DNA of 64,000 nucleotides from Trametes villosa. Taxonomy: Eukaryota; Basidiomycota; Agaricomycetes; Polyporales; Polyporaceae. The DNA lies in NCBI GenBank assembly GCA_002964805.2, contig PUDQ02000143.1, forward strand, positions 196,001-260,000. The letters are read 5' to 3'. The stretch's first letter is position 1. Each line of letters starts with the position of its first letter. The notes under the pieces are model-generated. The model made no database searches. It worked only from the letters and a program-made list of their open reading frames with translations, and had not been told where the DNA came from. Position numbers and translations under genes: made by a program. This document shows positions 1-12,928 of the stretch, piece after piece.

Positions 1-334
1 GGAGCGCCGCGGAGGTGAGTGCGGTAGGCGCGAGGCCCTCAGCGGGCAGAGGCACCCCTCCACACAGAGAGAGACATGCACGCGTGCACTGTTCAGGGAA
101 CTCACCATGACAATCCCGCATCGAGACGCGAGAGCCAATGCAGCCCGGAAGCCCAGCCATACCGCGTTCGCGCAGCGTCACGACGCGCGCGGCGAGCCTA
201 ACGCGTCCGCTCCCCCACCCGGGCAGAAACTTCTGCGCGCGGACGCGCGCGACGGGCTTTGTTGCGGGAGCGGGAGCTTATGTACGCGGGCGACACGCCC
301 CATAAAAGTCGGCGGGGTTCTTCCGCACGGCCAG

Positions 335-1204
335 AACACACACCGCCGGCACCGCCAATGTTCCGTCTGCCCACCCACCTCGAGTCCCTCGTTCCGCCGC
401 CGAAGGACCAGGTGCCGCAGTCGCAGCCGTGGCGCGGCACGCTCCTCCTCCCCGCCGCGTCCCCGCACACCCCGCCCCGGCCGCGCGAAGTCTGCGTCAC
501 CGCCGCCGAGACGGAGAACGATAAGTAGGTCCCTCCGCCTCCCCTCCCCTGGCCTTTGATCTCGCCCCGCTGACGCTGACGCGCCTCCGCACAAGTAGTC
601 AGCAGGAACTCTGGCCGCGGCACTTCCAGCTGCAGCTCGTCCGGCGCGGCGGCCTCCTGCGCGAGGTGCACGCGTGGCTCGCACAGCTCCCGCCCGGCGC
701 GCTCTCGCGCTGCATGCTCATGCCCGACCGCATGGCGGACGCCGTGCAGACGCGGGAGAACCAGGCGCGGTTCGAGGCGCTCGCCCGCCAGCTGCTCGAC
801 GAGGGCATCGTGAGTCCGCCCGCGCCCGTGCCGTCGCCGCCGTGTGCGCTGCGCGCCAGAGAGAGCCCATCACTCACATTTATTGCCCCCGCGCGCAGGT
901 CGCCATCGCGCCGTGGAGCGTCGCCGAGCCGTCTGCCCCCGGCGGGCTCCTGATCTACCCCACCACAACGACGCACGCGCTGCTCGTCGGGATCGTCTTC
1001 CTGAACGTCCCCTTCCCCGACTTCATCGTCGGTCCTGGCGGGCATAGTCCGACCGCGGGGCCATCGCGCGGCGTGCAGCTCGGACACCCTCTCCTCCCGC
1101 GCCCGCAGTCTTTTCCTCCGGGCGATTCGCCGCTACCGAATATATCCTCGACGGCGCGCTTTGCGCACGGTGCACCCGGCCGCTCGGGGAGACACAGCGG
1201 CTAG
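335..1204 (+). CDS. 3' part of a SPOC/Med25-like protein (partial gene)
   Basis: These are the C-terminal exons of a gene that probably begins left of the window. Supported exons are about 335-524, 599-809 and 899-1204. The joins are a GTAGGT donor at 525 with a TAG acceptor at 596-598, and a GTGAGT donor at 810 with a CAG acceptor at 896-898. Both keep the frame. The product contains PWRGTLLL, then ELWPRHFQLQLV, then a segment with LPDRM-like and RFEALARQLLDEGIVAI runs, and ends in a hydrophobic strand (GLLIYPTTTTHALLVGIVF). This order of strands and helices resembles SPOC-type beta-barrels such as the C-terminal domain of Mediator subunit 25, a transcription coactivator in the nucleus. The family call is inferred from pattern only. 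The 5' exons, including any VWA domain, are not visible, and the last ~50 residues are low complexity, so the true stop may be in a further exon. Confidence 0.42.
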
Positions 1205-1775
1205 TACCCTCGGAAGCAGCTGCGGCCTTCCACGAACCATTCCTCTTGAACGCCTCTCGCCCATTGACCACGTATTTCGGGCATTCCCACTGTAGCTTCT
1301 CCCTCCCCCTTGTGTAGCCATTCGCCTTCTCTTCGCTGTATCAATACCGCCTTCCAGTTCGCTTTCGCACGGGACACTCTGTATTCTTACTCCTACTCTT
1401 CCACCCACTACCAGTCTGCCTTCCTTACGCCGCTGCTCCTTCCCCCTTCGGACTCTTGCGGACGCTTCGTACCGAGCCGGTGTTGTATCGCTAGCCTTTC
1501 GTCCCCTTCCAGTCTCCGCCAGCTGCAGTTCTGCCTTCCCAAGTTCTCCCGCGTCGCGCCTGTACATATATATACCACTCATACCACGTATAAACACGGG
1601 TCGTACACGAACGCCCATGCCGAGAATGAGTACACATCGAAGAGAAGAGAAGACGAGTCGATCAGGTAAGCTAGTGTACACCCCCGCCCTCCGTCCGCCC
1701 AGCCGCATCACCGCCACCCCCACACCGTAAGCTCGGTGCGGACCCGAGCCCATGCAAGAACCACACGCGGTCCGC

Positions 1776-4700
1776 CTACGCCTGCGCGTACCCGTACGCC
1801 TCCTCGAACTTGACCAACCTTCGCCTCTTCGGCGGCGTCCCCGGCTCCCCCTCCTCCCCGTCTTCCTCTTCTCCCTTCCCTGCCTTGCCTTTCGAGTTCG
1901 CCCGCCGCCGCTTCGCCGACCCGCTCGACTCCCCCACCGCCTCCTCTTCCTCCTCGCCATCTGCGTTCTCCTTGCCGGAAGCGCCTTCCTCGCCATCGTC
2001 CTCGGGTGCGAGCCGGTGCTTGCTCTTCGCGCGGCGCGACGGCCCGCGGCGCGGCTTCTTGGGCGACGGCGCGAACGGCCGCCCGTTCTTGATCGCCCAC
2101 TCGATCTCGATGATCCTGTGCGTGCGCCCCGTCCAGTCCCCATTGCACACACACATTGCGATGCACACACGCGCATGCAACGAGCACACGGGCAGATGGG
2201 GGTGGGGGGAGGCACAGAAAAAGCAAAAGGAATGGCATTCGTCAGCGCCGCGCATCGTGCATAACCATACACTCGAACACGGCCGCAACGAAGAATATCC
2301 ACCTCTCTTTGAGCTTCACGTTGTCCGGGACGTACGTCTCCGCCTTGCGGTACAGCTCCAGCGCCACCTGCAGGTTGTTCCTGTCCGCCCCTTCGTCAGC
2401 CTTATCCCCAAAATACCCTCCACGTGCTCAAACACGGAGGGGAAGGAAAGAGGGGGACGTACTTCTGCGTCTGCGACCGCGCAAGCGCGACATACGCCCG
2501 CCCCGTCTTCTTCCTCGAGATGGGCGACATCATCTCCGACGCGGGCCGTTCCTTCTCCTTCACCTGCTCCTTCTCCTTCTCCCGGTCGCGGTCCTTCTCC
2601 TTGCTCCCGCGCTCGAACCGGCTCTCGAGCTCCTCCAGGCGCGCCTTCAACTGCTCGTCCGCGCTATGCCTTTGCTTCAGCAGCGGCGACAGCAGCCCCG
2701 CCGGCAGCGACATCGCGCCCGACGCCGACTCCTGCCCGCCCATGCTCAAGCTCTGGCTCTGGTTCTGGCTTTCGCGGCGCGCCGCCTCCTCGCGCTCACG
2801 CTCCTCCAACCGTCTTGCGACCTCGAGCTCGACCGCCTTCGCGATCCGCGCGTTGATCTCCTCCTCCGTCAAGTGCGCCGGCACCGCCGCAGCAGGCGCG
2901 GCAGGCGGCACGTTCTCCTTACGTTTCGCCATGGGCGGGGGGAGGCCCGAGAACGCGAGGGACGAGCGCGGGCCGGCGCCGGCGCCGACACCGGACATGC
3001 GGGGCACGCGGGAGCCGGAGGGGCGGGGGCCGGCTCCGGGGGCAGGGAGGCGGGCGAGGGTTTGGGTGGACGCGGGAGGGGGTGCCAAACGGGAGGGGCC
3101 GGCGGCGGAGTTAGCTACAGCGGCATTGACGACGGACGATTAGTGTGTATAATGAGGGATACAATTGTGTAGACGCACCTTGCTGGTTCACGAGCGGCTT
3201 ATTCTGGATGTTCTTCGTCCGGACCGCGAAGCTATCACAGAACGCACATTAGCACTCACCCGCCCTACATCCCATCCCTACACTCGTGTGAAAAGGAAAC
3301 GAAGAAAAGACGCACTTGAGCGTATTAAGGGTATCTTGCCTAAACTTCGTGCCCGGCGCGAGGTTGCAGATCAGCAGCCCGACCGAGTTCCCACCCAGCG
3401 CGTCTTGCAGGATTCGCGTCAGCTTCGAGTTGCGGTACGGGATCCGACTCTACCCCCGCCCCCATCACAATACGCGATTAGCCTCAGCCTGAGAAATGAC
3501 GCGAAGGAGATACGCACGGCGCCTTGGTTGAGGGCGTGCACGACCTGGCCGAGGACGCTGAGCGACTTGTTGATCGCCGCGCTCTCCGCCATGCGCGACG
3601 CGTCGTTCCCCGTGAGCTACACGGTGCATTCGAAACTCATCAGCCACGTATATTCGTACTAGAGGCTACCTTGCACAAACCTTGTTGTTCTCCGAGCCCG
3701 CGAGGTCGACGAGGTTGAGCTTCCCAGAAAGTGCTACAAACAAATCCTGCCTCAATACCGCGCGAATGCGCGCCATTCGTACGACGTAAACGTACTGCAG
3801 TTTTGCGAGGGGTCGTTGACCGTTACATGGAGTGTGAGGATGGCGTGTGAGCGGGAAGAGACAGAGTTGAGCTTGGTCGAGCCGACAGAGCGTTGGCTAT
3901 TCGCTTGCCTGTATTCACAGCGCTTTTGTCAGTCTAGCGTATCATGAAAAGGAGAACGGGCGTAGGACGCACGCGAAGGCCTCCTCGAAGTCGTCGAGCG
4001 TCTCGAGCGGGAGGGTGGAGAGGTTCGCGACAAAGACCTGGCCGGAGCCGGTCTCGCGGACGGGCAGCTTCGTTGCCTGAGGACCCGGATGAGCAGACTG
4101 AGCTTCTGGATAAACACGAGGTGACTTACGGATTCTCGGTCTACGAGGAGGTCGTACACCTCGTCCTTGTAGATCTCCATGTAAGAAACAGCGATAGAAG
4201 CTCCGACATGTTGCGAGGTTGTGCGGTTGAAGATTTCCTGAGCGGAAACATCCTGAGTATACCGCTGTGCAGCATATAGTGCATACAGGGCTTACCTGGA
4301 CCGCTCGGGGGATGATACCCGGCTGCTGGGAATCACCCTGCATAGTATGCGTCTTACCAGAGGAAGTAACGCCATAAGCGAACACAGTGACGGTCTATGC
4401 AACAAATTCCTCATGAAATATCAATCATACTCGAGCAGCAGCAAAATTGCGCACCATCCCCGAGAACGCAAGGTCGATCAACGGCTTCACATCCCGCTCA
4501 AATATCTCCACCTGCGTCGACCCCTCGTCATAGCACGACGAGAACCTACACCCCCGCCCGCACCCTAGCGTTAGCCCCTCACTCCTCTCTTCAATTCCAA
4601 CAAAAGCGAGCAAGCAAGAGACGCACGGGTAGTTGAACGTCTGCGATGGGTCGCGCGGGTTGTCCACAATGATCTCCTCATGCGCCTGTCCGGCACGCTC

Positions 4701-4790
4701 TTGGCGGAGGACGCGGATGGCGTTGTCGTGCTGCTCCCCCGGAATCGGCGGGCGGAGGCGCGCTGCAATCTTGACGCGCGAAAAGGACAT
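1776..4790 (-). CDS. Kinesin motor protein, kinesin-10/KIF22-like
   Basis: Microtubule-dependent ATPase with an N-terminal motor. The start ATG is at 4788-4790 (MSFSRVKIAARLRPP, the usual first beta strand). In order the exons encode STQVEIFERDVKPL, the P-loop GVTSSGKTHTM (about 4330-4385), EIYKDEVYDLLVDR, switch I NSVSSRSHAIL (about 3840-3880), switch II LVDLAGSE (about 3690-3725), INKSLSVLGQVVHAL (about 3530-3600) and the end of the motor LGGNSVGLLICNLAP followed by RTKNIQNKPLVNQQ. That last segment resembles the KIF22/Kid group. A charged coiled coil follows (about 2500-2900). Then comes a short helical tail (ALELYRKAETYVPDN) and a basic, NLS-like C-terminus with an acidic Glu-rich tract, ending at 1776. 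All nucleotide-binding motifs are intact, and at least eight short introns interrupt the gene. The kinesin call is certain. The subfamily (chromokinesin-like) is inferred from the motor end and basic tail. Confidence 0.88.
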
Positions 4791-5244
4791 CTTCACATTC
4801 GATGGCGGCAGCGGTGAGGGCGGTGAGGAGGGAAAGGAGGGTGCCGGCGGGGAGGGAGGGGAAGGAGCGACTGGTGTGAGTTGGAGGAGAAAGCGTAGAC
4901 GCCCGGACCGCGTCCTCGAACCGTGGGCATCTAGCACCACGTGACCGCGTCGCGTCTGGCTATTGCGCTTCCCTCTTCTCCCTTCCGCTTGCTCGTCCAT
5001 GCAGTCCAGTACCGTCAGGGCGAATAGTTAGCAAGCAATATCTATCCTCAGCACACAATCATGGGATTGACCATGAGATTCCTATGGGTCGGCGTGTGGA
5101 GGACAACGTTAACGTTCCAGCCACTCACGTATCGTACAGCTAGTAGCCTAGATTCCAGGTCGTACACAAATGTCCTCTCAAAGCACATACAGATCCTACA
5201 ACCCCTCCCCTCCTTATCCCCCCCCTCTCTCCCAACCCCCAGCC

Positions 5245-7973
5245 CTACGCCCCCGGCGCCAACGTCCCATTCCTCCCAATACACCACTCCGGGCGCGCAC
5301 ACGGCGGGCCCGCGCCCGCCGGCTCGTCCCCCGCGTCCCGCAGCAGCAGCGCGACGACCCCGTGCGCGGGCACCGCGCGCGCGGTGAAGTTCCGCACCGC
5401 CGTCCCGTTGGCCGTGTGCGTCCACAGGTCCTACGGTGGGTCAGCGTGAGGGAAGGGAGAAGGGAGGAGAGGAGAGGGAGGGAAAGGGAGAAGGGAGGAG
5501 GAGAGGAGGAGAAGAGAAAGGGACGCACCCGGACGGCATACTGGCGCCCGGCGCGGATCCACGGCGACTCCGTCAGGTTGAAGCTCATATCCGCCGGCTC
5601 GTCCAGCGTGTTAATCTGCCCCACACCCCCTTCCACGTCAGCCTCCACCCCCAATCCAACCCACACAATGCCATGGTAGAGAGAGAGACGCACGAGCATG
5701 AACACCGTCCCGTTCTGCGACTCCCCGCTCCAGAACTGCGCCGGGTGCGTGCTGTTGCTCACCCAGTCCGGCTACGTCCCACGCCCCATTTCCTATCGTC
5801 AGCCGCGCCACCACACAGTCAGAAGGAGAAGGAAAAGGAGAGGACGGACGTTGATGCCCCAGCGGAACGGCGTGACGCTCGTCCCGACGACGGCGTCCTG
5901 GCTGATCGCGAGCAGCTCCTCGTTCTTCAGGATCGCCAGGTCCGCGTCGCTGATCGTCGACAGCTGCCCGCGCAGCGCGGCGTCGCACAAACAAGTCAAA
6001 AGTTCAGTTGCGCTGGACGACGAGCAAAGGGGGGAAAGGAAGGGAAGGGTGGGGAAGGGTGCGTACATCCGTCCCGATGAGCAGGGGCGACTTCATGAGC
6101 GCCCACGCCGTGAAGTGCGTCTTCGCCTCCTCATGCGTCAGGTCCCCGTTTCCGCTGCACGCGCATACGTCAGCTTCTACGCGTCACCCACGTGTCTCTG
6201 CAGAGAGGCTGACATTTCAAGCTGCGTAGGGAGGGAGTGAGTAAGGCTACGAAGAGGGGAAGGGGGAGGGGACGCACGATATCCATGTCGTTGTGGCCGT
6301 GGAAGTCGGATGCCCACGCGATGAACGAGTTCCTGTAGCAAACGCTCAGCGTTCCCTCCTAACGCCCGACACTTAGTCTGAGACGTACTGGTTGATAATG
6401 CTCGCAATCGAGCCCCAATCCGGACCTACGCCCCCAGTCAGTTACCCGCCACGCCTTACCCACCCCCCATCCCCCAGTGTTCTAAGCACGCACTAATGTC
6501 CCCAGTCGTCTACCCAGCCCCACCGCACGCATCAGCCACTTCAGCTCCTCAGCCCTTTCAGAGAACGAAACGCAGAAGACGCACCCGCCAACTCTGCCCG
6601 TAGCGCCGCGCCCAGAGCCACGGCTGCTCCTCGCCCCACTCGCAGAGCGAGAAGATGAGCGGCGGCTTGCCGGACGTCTGCGCGAGCTCCGCGATCGCGT
6701 CCGCCATGCGCTTGTACTCTGTGGTGCAGGGTGTGTGTCAGCGCTGTCGGAGGCGGGAGCGGAGGAGGGGAGGGGCTTGGGGAGGAATGGGAGGAATGGG
6801 AGGAGAGGGAGGAATGGGAGGAGAGGGAGACGCACTGCCGACGATGCCTTCGCGGATGATCTCGTCGTACGGAACTGTACGAATCAGACGTTAGCCCTTG
6901 CAGAAGGAGCGGGACACGCTCGCGCTAGCACGTACTCGCGCAATTGTCAAACCTATACAAACCCCGCGCAGTCAGACAAATCGCCCCAGGAAAGCGCGCG
7001 TGCAGACGTACTTTAAGTAATCAAAGCCCCAGTCCTGGAAGAGCTTCGCATCCCTGTCGAGCGCCGCGCCAGGTTAGCCGGACGAACCGAGTCGCAAAGT
7101 AGGGGCGTGCGCACCTGGCCTCGTTCTGGTACGAGCCGGGGTAGAGCTGGCAGGTGAACCAGCCCGAGTCGCTGTACTGTGGTTGAAGTCGGGGTTAGCA
7201 CTGAAAGGGTGTAGATGGGAGCGCGGTTACATACAATCCCCGCTTTCCTAGATCCAGGGCGGGAAAATGGGCATATTAGCGCATTCCAGGGCCACGATGC
7301 ACATCCGCGGGGATACGCACAGGCCCATGTCGTGGATTTTGTCCGTCAGGTCGTTCATGCCCGCCGCGAAGCGCTCTTTGTCTGCGGGGAACGTGTCACT
7401 CGACGCATTTACTCCGCCGACGCCGGTGTAGGCGCTAGTGAAAACTCCGGCGGAACGAACCTGCGACGATGTCCCCGGACGCGCTCCGGTTCTTCTCGGC
7501 GTAGCAGTCGTCGATGTTGACGTGCTTGTATCCTACGTCCTGTAGGATCCGAGAGCGTATTCAGGCGGGCGTCATATGTCAAGCGGGGCTGTGACTGACG
7601 GCGAGACCGAGGGAGACCATGAGCTGCGCGGCTTGCAGCACCACGGTCTCGTTGATGTCACACTGGTGAGGGTGTATATGAGGATGTTGTAGATTCAACA
7701 AAAGTGAGTGGGACGACTCACATGGTACGCGTTCCATGCTTCGCGCAGACATAACTTAGCGCATAATATGTCGCGTTATAGGAAGTATCTCACTGTTATA
7801 TCCAAGCACTTGCGACCATGTATGAGCGCACAACTCGAATGACCTGACAAGTGAACAAGTCTACCTGGTAACTTGGCAACGCCACTGTCAAGCGCATGCA
7901 CGACCTGGGGCTCTTTGGAGAGGAGCGTCCAGACGGTAAGGGCAGAGGCAATGATGATCGTGAAGGACCCCAT
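5245..7973 (-). CDS. Alpha-galactosidase, glycoside hydrolase family 27
   Basis: Secreted retaining exo-glycosidase that removes terminal alpha-1,6-galactose from galactomannan and raffinose-type sugars. The start at 7973 gives an N-terminal hydrophobic segment (MGSFTIIIASALTVWTLL), a signal peptide or anchor. Very small exons follow. VLGYN and TWNAYH are split by an intron and rebuild the family's LGYNTWNAY motif, followed by CDINETVV. Then come GYKHVNIDDCYAEKNRS (about 7470-7540), GIYSDSGWFTC, WGFDYLKFDNCA with the Asp nucleophile (about 6945-7040), FSLCEWGEEQPWLWA, TGDISPDWGSI with the acid/base Asp (about 6400-6500), SPLLIGTD and the C-terminal beta domain (WSGESQNGTVFML, NGTAVRNFTARAVPAHGVV). 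The reading ends at 5245 in CIGRNGTLAPGA. Catalytic residues are present and the gene looks functional. At least a dozen introns are needed. A TATA box lies 65 bp upstream of the start. Confidence 0.9.
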
Positions 7974-8037
7974 CAGTAGCTGCGAGGAGGCCTTGGAGGT
8001 CGAACCTTGAAGGTCATCAGCAGATGAGCACCGCTCA

Positions 8038-8044
8038 TTATATA
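8038..8044 (-). promoter_or_regulatory. TATA box of the GH27 gene
   Basis: On the minus strand this reads TATATAA, 65 bp upstream of the alpha-galactosidase ATG at 7973. That is a usual distance for a regulated basidiomycete gene. Confidence 0.55.
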
Positions 8045-10316
8045 CGGCGCAGTCATGGCCGGCATGGAAGGTAACGTACTCAAGCGGCTTCCATTCCCGA
8101 GCGGGGGTGGGCGCAACGGTGTCTGGACACACTCGGACGGGCCAGGACCGGGGTGCTTGAGGTCATAGGCCTCATGATGCGCATGCAAGGCCAGAGGGTT
8201 TGGAGAAGCAGGATCTGTGAGGGCAGCGGGAATCAGCTTTGCGGTTCTGCGGATTCGTCGAAAGAATGGGGTGGAGCATGACCTGCGGGAACCACATGTG
8301 CGGACATCATGGGGCCGGCAGCAGTTGCACCTGCCGTACGAGCACCCTATACGATGAACAAAGTGAGCAAGACGGTGGGCCGCTCTGGGAGGGCGAGCGA
8401 ACGTGGTCGAGGAGAGAGAAGAGGAGGGCGCGGTGGTTGTCCGCCCGCCTGACATCGCTTCTCCACCTCGTGACCGCGGGCGTTTGTGCGCTGAAGTTGC
8501 CATCGCCGTCGTCCTCAGCTGCCAGGCCACTCTGTCCTAGTGGAGAGTCGAAGTTGGTTCTACTCCTGCCCTCGCCCGCTCGCTCGGTCGTGGGCGGAGG
8601 AAAGGCGGAGAGGGAGCAGAACATAGACACTTTGACCGTGTCTCCCCCAAATGCGGAAGGTACATGCCCATATTGGGTGATGCGCGAATCCTCCCGATCG
8701 GCGCCGGCAATTGGTTCTTTATCCTGTACCGCTACCGCGACGTTGCGAGCGAGGGCGAGTCTCTGCGATTGAACAGACGGGCTCACGAATGAGGGCGATT
8801 GAGGACGATATGTACAGCTGTATGACCTACAGGCACTCCTTCTCGACCCGAGAACTATCTGACGACGAAGTTCTCGTATCTTCCTCCACCTCACACGTCA
8901 GCCTATAGGCTTCTACCCACCACCGTGCTGTACTGTGTACACCTAGACATCCAAAAGTACTACAGAAGGTCTGACCAACCCAGCCTCGAATGAACCGCCT
9001 GACGGATGCATTTGCCAGCACACCGCAATTGCTAGCATACCGCTCTGGCGAGTCAAAGTTGAACACCATGACCACACCCGCCAAGTCCACCCGGGAGCCA
9101 GTCCGGTTCTTCTGCGGCTGCCTAAAGTGCAAAAGGTCGTCCACACCCACCTGCTCGCGCGCAACCTGGTTCCGCCATGCACCGCAAAGAGAGGCGCAGC
9201 GCAAAGCCGGCCAGATCCCTCCCGCAGACCCGGACCACGCCGTCCCTCGTAAACGGGCACGAGGAGAGCACCGGTATGGTGCGCCTCCGAAGCCACGTAC
9301 CGAGTCGTCGAACTCTGTCGTTTGAATCGGCCGCCGCAAATGGGCTGTTTGTCACGTCGGTATTCCTGTAAAAGGTGCGTCACCGCTGTTGCAGGAAAAC
9401 GTGCAGGTATTTACTTATCCCCGTAGATGTTGGACGGTATCTATGAGGGGTCTCGGATCTCCCCAGTAAAGTAGAATGTCTACCTTTCACCGGCACACAT
9501 ACCTGCAGCAAGTTAGGAATGCACTGCACGTCACTTCGTGTGCACCCGCTCTCATTATACATAGCCCCGAATGCCGCTCCCGTCTCCCGTCGCTCGCCAC
9601 CCAGGTCTGAGGAGATCCACGCCCCTCCCGTTCGCAACCCAGCCGGAAACCCGGATGCTGCTGTGTCTCTATACTCGCTAACCTTTTCACCACGGATGGG
9701 AACGCCCTTGTTCCACGCGAGGTCGCGCTGGCTTGAGGGTGCGTCATGGGTCGGTCAGCAAGAGCGGTGAAGGCCTCCCTCTCTTGCTGTTCTTCTCCGG
9801 ATCATGCGCTCTCGTCCTTGTGGCTCTCGCGAAAACGCTGTTGACTTCCGATGCGTCTCTTCCTGCTCATTCATTGGTGCGACTTGCGGACGACGCAGCT
9901 TGTCTGGTATCGCGTATGAGCTACCACGGCGGGTACGTGAGGTCACCCCTCCAGTATACAATTCCCGCGCATCCGGAATATTGCCATATACTATCTAGGT
10001 ATCGGGCTGCCTTCCCCAGAGCGACGGCGACTTAGTAAGGGAACGCGACCCACATAATGCGCAACCAGCCGATACAAAGCCGTCTAAGTATTCCGTGCTC
10101 GGGTCGCGTACACAGGTTCTCTCGCGTCGGATCCGCGTCTCAAGGGAGGAACAGACTACAAGCTCGGTGTTGCGATGTTGTGAACCTCAAGGCTCGGCAC
10201 TGAGGGATGTATACAGAAGCTGAGTTGTAGCTGATACTTGTACATTGACAGACACGACGACTCCATGCCAGGGCTCCGCGATGCGTACGCTGACCCAAGG
10301 GATTCGCCTCGGTCCT
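8045..10316. other. 2.3 kb without a recognisable gene
   Basis: Open frames occur on both strands (for example 8307-8894 minus and 8239-8772 plus), but none has a domain, a consistent set of splice sites or a family resemblance that I can see. The composition is mixed and there is no clear repeat. The left part presumably includes the GH27 promoter and the right end the 3' flank of the formate dehydrogenase gene. Confidence 0.4.
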
Positions 10317-11865
10317 CTACCGCTGGCCGTACGACTTCGTCTCGTACTTGCCTGCACATGCCCCGTCAGCGACCATATCTAAACCGTTGCCTGCAAAGAA
10401 AGACTCACCAATCCCCACAATCACATTCGCCGGCTCCTGCGCCCTCCCCCCAAAGTACCGCTCCAAGATCTCCCTCGTCCCCTCCGCATACCTCTTCTGC
10501 GCATCCAGCGTCGTCCCCGAATAATGCGGCACCATCCCGTTGCCCCCACCCAACCCATTCTTCATGTACCGCCACGGATGCTCCTTGGGGGCAGGCTGCA
10601 CGTTCCACACGTCGCCCGCGTACCCGTTGAGCTGGCCCGACGCGAGCGCGGCGGCGACGTCGTCCGCGTTGCAGATCGCGCCGCGCGCGGTGTTCACGAG
10701 CCACGCGCCCTTCTTGAAGTGTTTGAGGAGGTCCGCGTTGATCAGCCCGCGTGTGCCTTCGTGCAGGGGCGCGTTGATCGTCAGGACGTCGCACTGTCGA
10801 CGTGGTTTTGGGTCAGCGGAGCTACGGCGGATAAGGGGGTGGGCGTACCTGCGAGACGAACTCCTTCAGGTCCTCGACGCGGCGTGCGCCGAGCTTCTCG
10901 GCGTTCTCTGCGTTCTGGTCAGCGAGCTGTAGCTATTGGAGGAAAAGAGCTCGCTAACCGGGAGAGAGAGGCGAGTAGTCGTAGTAGAGCAGCTCCTTCG
11001 GGTTAAAGGGCTTCAGGCGCTCCAGGACGAGCCGCCCAATGCGTCCCGCCCCGAGCGTCCCAATAACCTTCCCCTCCAGGTCGAACGCATTCCTTGCAAT
11101 GTCCGACACCTGCCACTCCCCGCGCTCGATCATCTACCCCACACGCCCATCAGCGCTCAACCCCACCCACTCTCCATCCAACCAAAACCAAACGAAAGAC
11201 GCACCTCATGCGCGGGCACAAAATTCCGCACAAGCAGCAAAATGCTCATCATAACATGCTCCGCGACCGACACCACGTTCGAGCCCGTCACCTCGAGCAC
11301 CTGGATCTCGCGCTCGACAGCCGCGTTCAAGTCGATGTGGTCCGAGCCGACGCCCGCGGTGACGCACAGCTTGAGGTTCGGCGCGGTCTTGAGCAGCTCG
11401 CGCGTGAGGTAGCCCGGGTGGAACGGCGTCGTGATGAGGATGTCCGCGTCCTTGAGCTCCTTCTGGAACACGCTGTCCGGGCCCTCCTTGGAGTCCGTCA
11501 CCTGCGGGCGCGCATGTGTGAGGCGTGAGGGGCGGAGGGGGCAGGGGGAGGGGTACTGACGATGTACTCGTGGCCCTGCGACTCGAGCCACTCGCGGATG
11601 CCGAGCTGGTTCTCGACGGTGCCCAGCAGGCGCGGCTCCTGCTTGGCGGCCTCACCGCCCTTGTAGAGGACGGCGAGCACCTACAAAAGGCGGCGGTCAG
11701 CTATGCGCTCTGAGATCGAATCCGAATCGAGGTGCGCACCTTCAAGCCCGCGGAGTTGTTGTGGTTGACCGTCGGTGCGAGGGTGCGGCCGTTGAGCATG
11801 CGCTGCCCTTTGGCAGCAGCGATGTTGCGCTTGAGCGCAGCGGCGGAAGCAAAGAGGACAGACAT
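10317..11865 (-). CDS. NAD-dependent formate dehydrogenase
   Basis: D-2-hydroxyacid dehydrogenase family enzyme that oxidises formate to CO2 with NAD+. It disposes of formate from oxalate and methanol metabolism in wood-decay fungi. The start at 11865 gives an Arg/Lys/Ala-rich leader ([20 protein letters not shown]) suggestive of mitochondrial import, then the FDH opening [14 protein letters not shown]. Further motifs are [27 protein letters not shown], the FDH-specific [12 protein letters not shown], the Rossmann dinucleotide motif [16 protein letters not shown] (about 11040-11085), [39 protein letters not shown] and the catalytic-His motif [11 protein letters not shown] (about 10500-10535). 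The C-terminus at 10317 reads [10 protein letters not shown]. Length and motifs match a complete, functional enzyme. About six short introns interrupt it. A TATATAAG box lies about 107 bp upstream. Confidence 0.93.
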
Positions 11866-11971
11866 AGCGCCTAGATCTTAACGTGCAGAGAAGAGGATAG
11901 CTGGATGCGTGAGAGGGCAGTAGACCTAGACGGTTCTCGATGCTGGGGAACATCGTCGAATCCACCCAAGC

Positions 11972-11979
11972 TTATATAC
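11972..11979 (-). promoter_or_regulatory. TATA box of the formate dehydrogenase gene
   Basis: The minus strand reads TATATAAG, about 107 bp before the start codon at 11865. Confidence 0.55.
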
Positions 11980-12928
11980 GCGACCATGGCAGACCGCCTT
12001 CGCTGTCGGGAGCAGCGTAAACGCTCAGCGACAGTAGGGGCACCTACGGCTTCTCACCGAAGACCCATCCGAAAACGCGCGACCGCTGGAGGCTCTCTCG
12101 CACGGGCGCACACCCGCGCGTGCTCACGGGACGACGGGAGAACCACTGCGGTTGCCTTACACGGACGGGAGCGCGAGTGGTGGGCGCCCCGGGAGGCTAC
12201 GAGGGGCGGAGCGGGAAGGGTTGCTCGAGAACCGCTGCTTTAGGGCGAGGAGCGCCGAGGGTGCTGCTCACACGCGCTCGCGGCCCGGGGGCTGCCCACT
12301 GCGAGTTTTGGCAGGTCTGCCCGTTCCTCCCCGAGGCTTCGCATTCGCTGCCAGCTATCCGACAGCCTATTTGTATTAGCACCCATCCCTTACTCCTCAG
12401 AGCTTGAAGCTTTGAAGGCTCTACCCCCTCGTCACTCGTTCACGGACAATCAAACCTTCCACTCCCGCTTTAGGCAAATAGCCCGGGGCCATTGCGAGGG
12501 TCTTCTCGGGGCGTGGTGGGCCGCTGAGCGGCTCATATCGTTGGATACGCGCACGCCGAACCCGCGTCCCGGCCCCGACGTACAAGGACGCGCGCCGACG
12601 CACATCTTGAATTACTCCGAGCGAGTACCGCGCAAGTGAATTCTAGGAGAGTTGAAACGGCATACGCGCTCTGTAACTCCAGATCAGAGATCAAGAGCTT
12701 TGCGGCGGCTCATGGCGCAGCTCGCCATTCGAGCGGTAGTCTGCGTCGCGCCGCGGACAGGTATCCATACTGCTCGATACATCTCAGTACATTGCGTAGA
12801 TAACTCGGATCCGGAGCCTGTACCGAAGGTACAATATATACATACTCCGGCCGTCTGAACCTCGGAGAGTGTCGGACGATTGCTCCGTGGACGTAAAGGC
12901 TGCCAGTGTGAAGGGCCATAGTAGAAGA
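11980..12928. other. Intergenic, no gene seen
   Basis: The sequence lies between the formate dehydrogenase promoter and the 3' end of the HET gene. Short frames only, with no domain, repeat or hairpin of note. Confidence 0.4.

Noticed and set aside
1133..2302. 389-codon minus-strand frame overlapping the kinesin tail
   Set aside because: Arg-rich shadow of the acidic/basic kinesin C-terminus in another frame. The kinesin frame is supported by domain order and splice sites.
8239..8894. Overlapping open frames on both strands upstream of the alpha-galactosidase gene
   Set aside because: No domain, no consistent splice structure, and low-complexity composition. Treated as chance frames.
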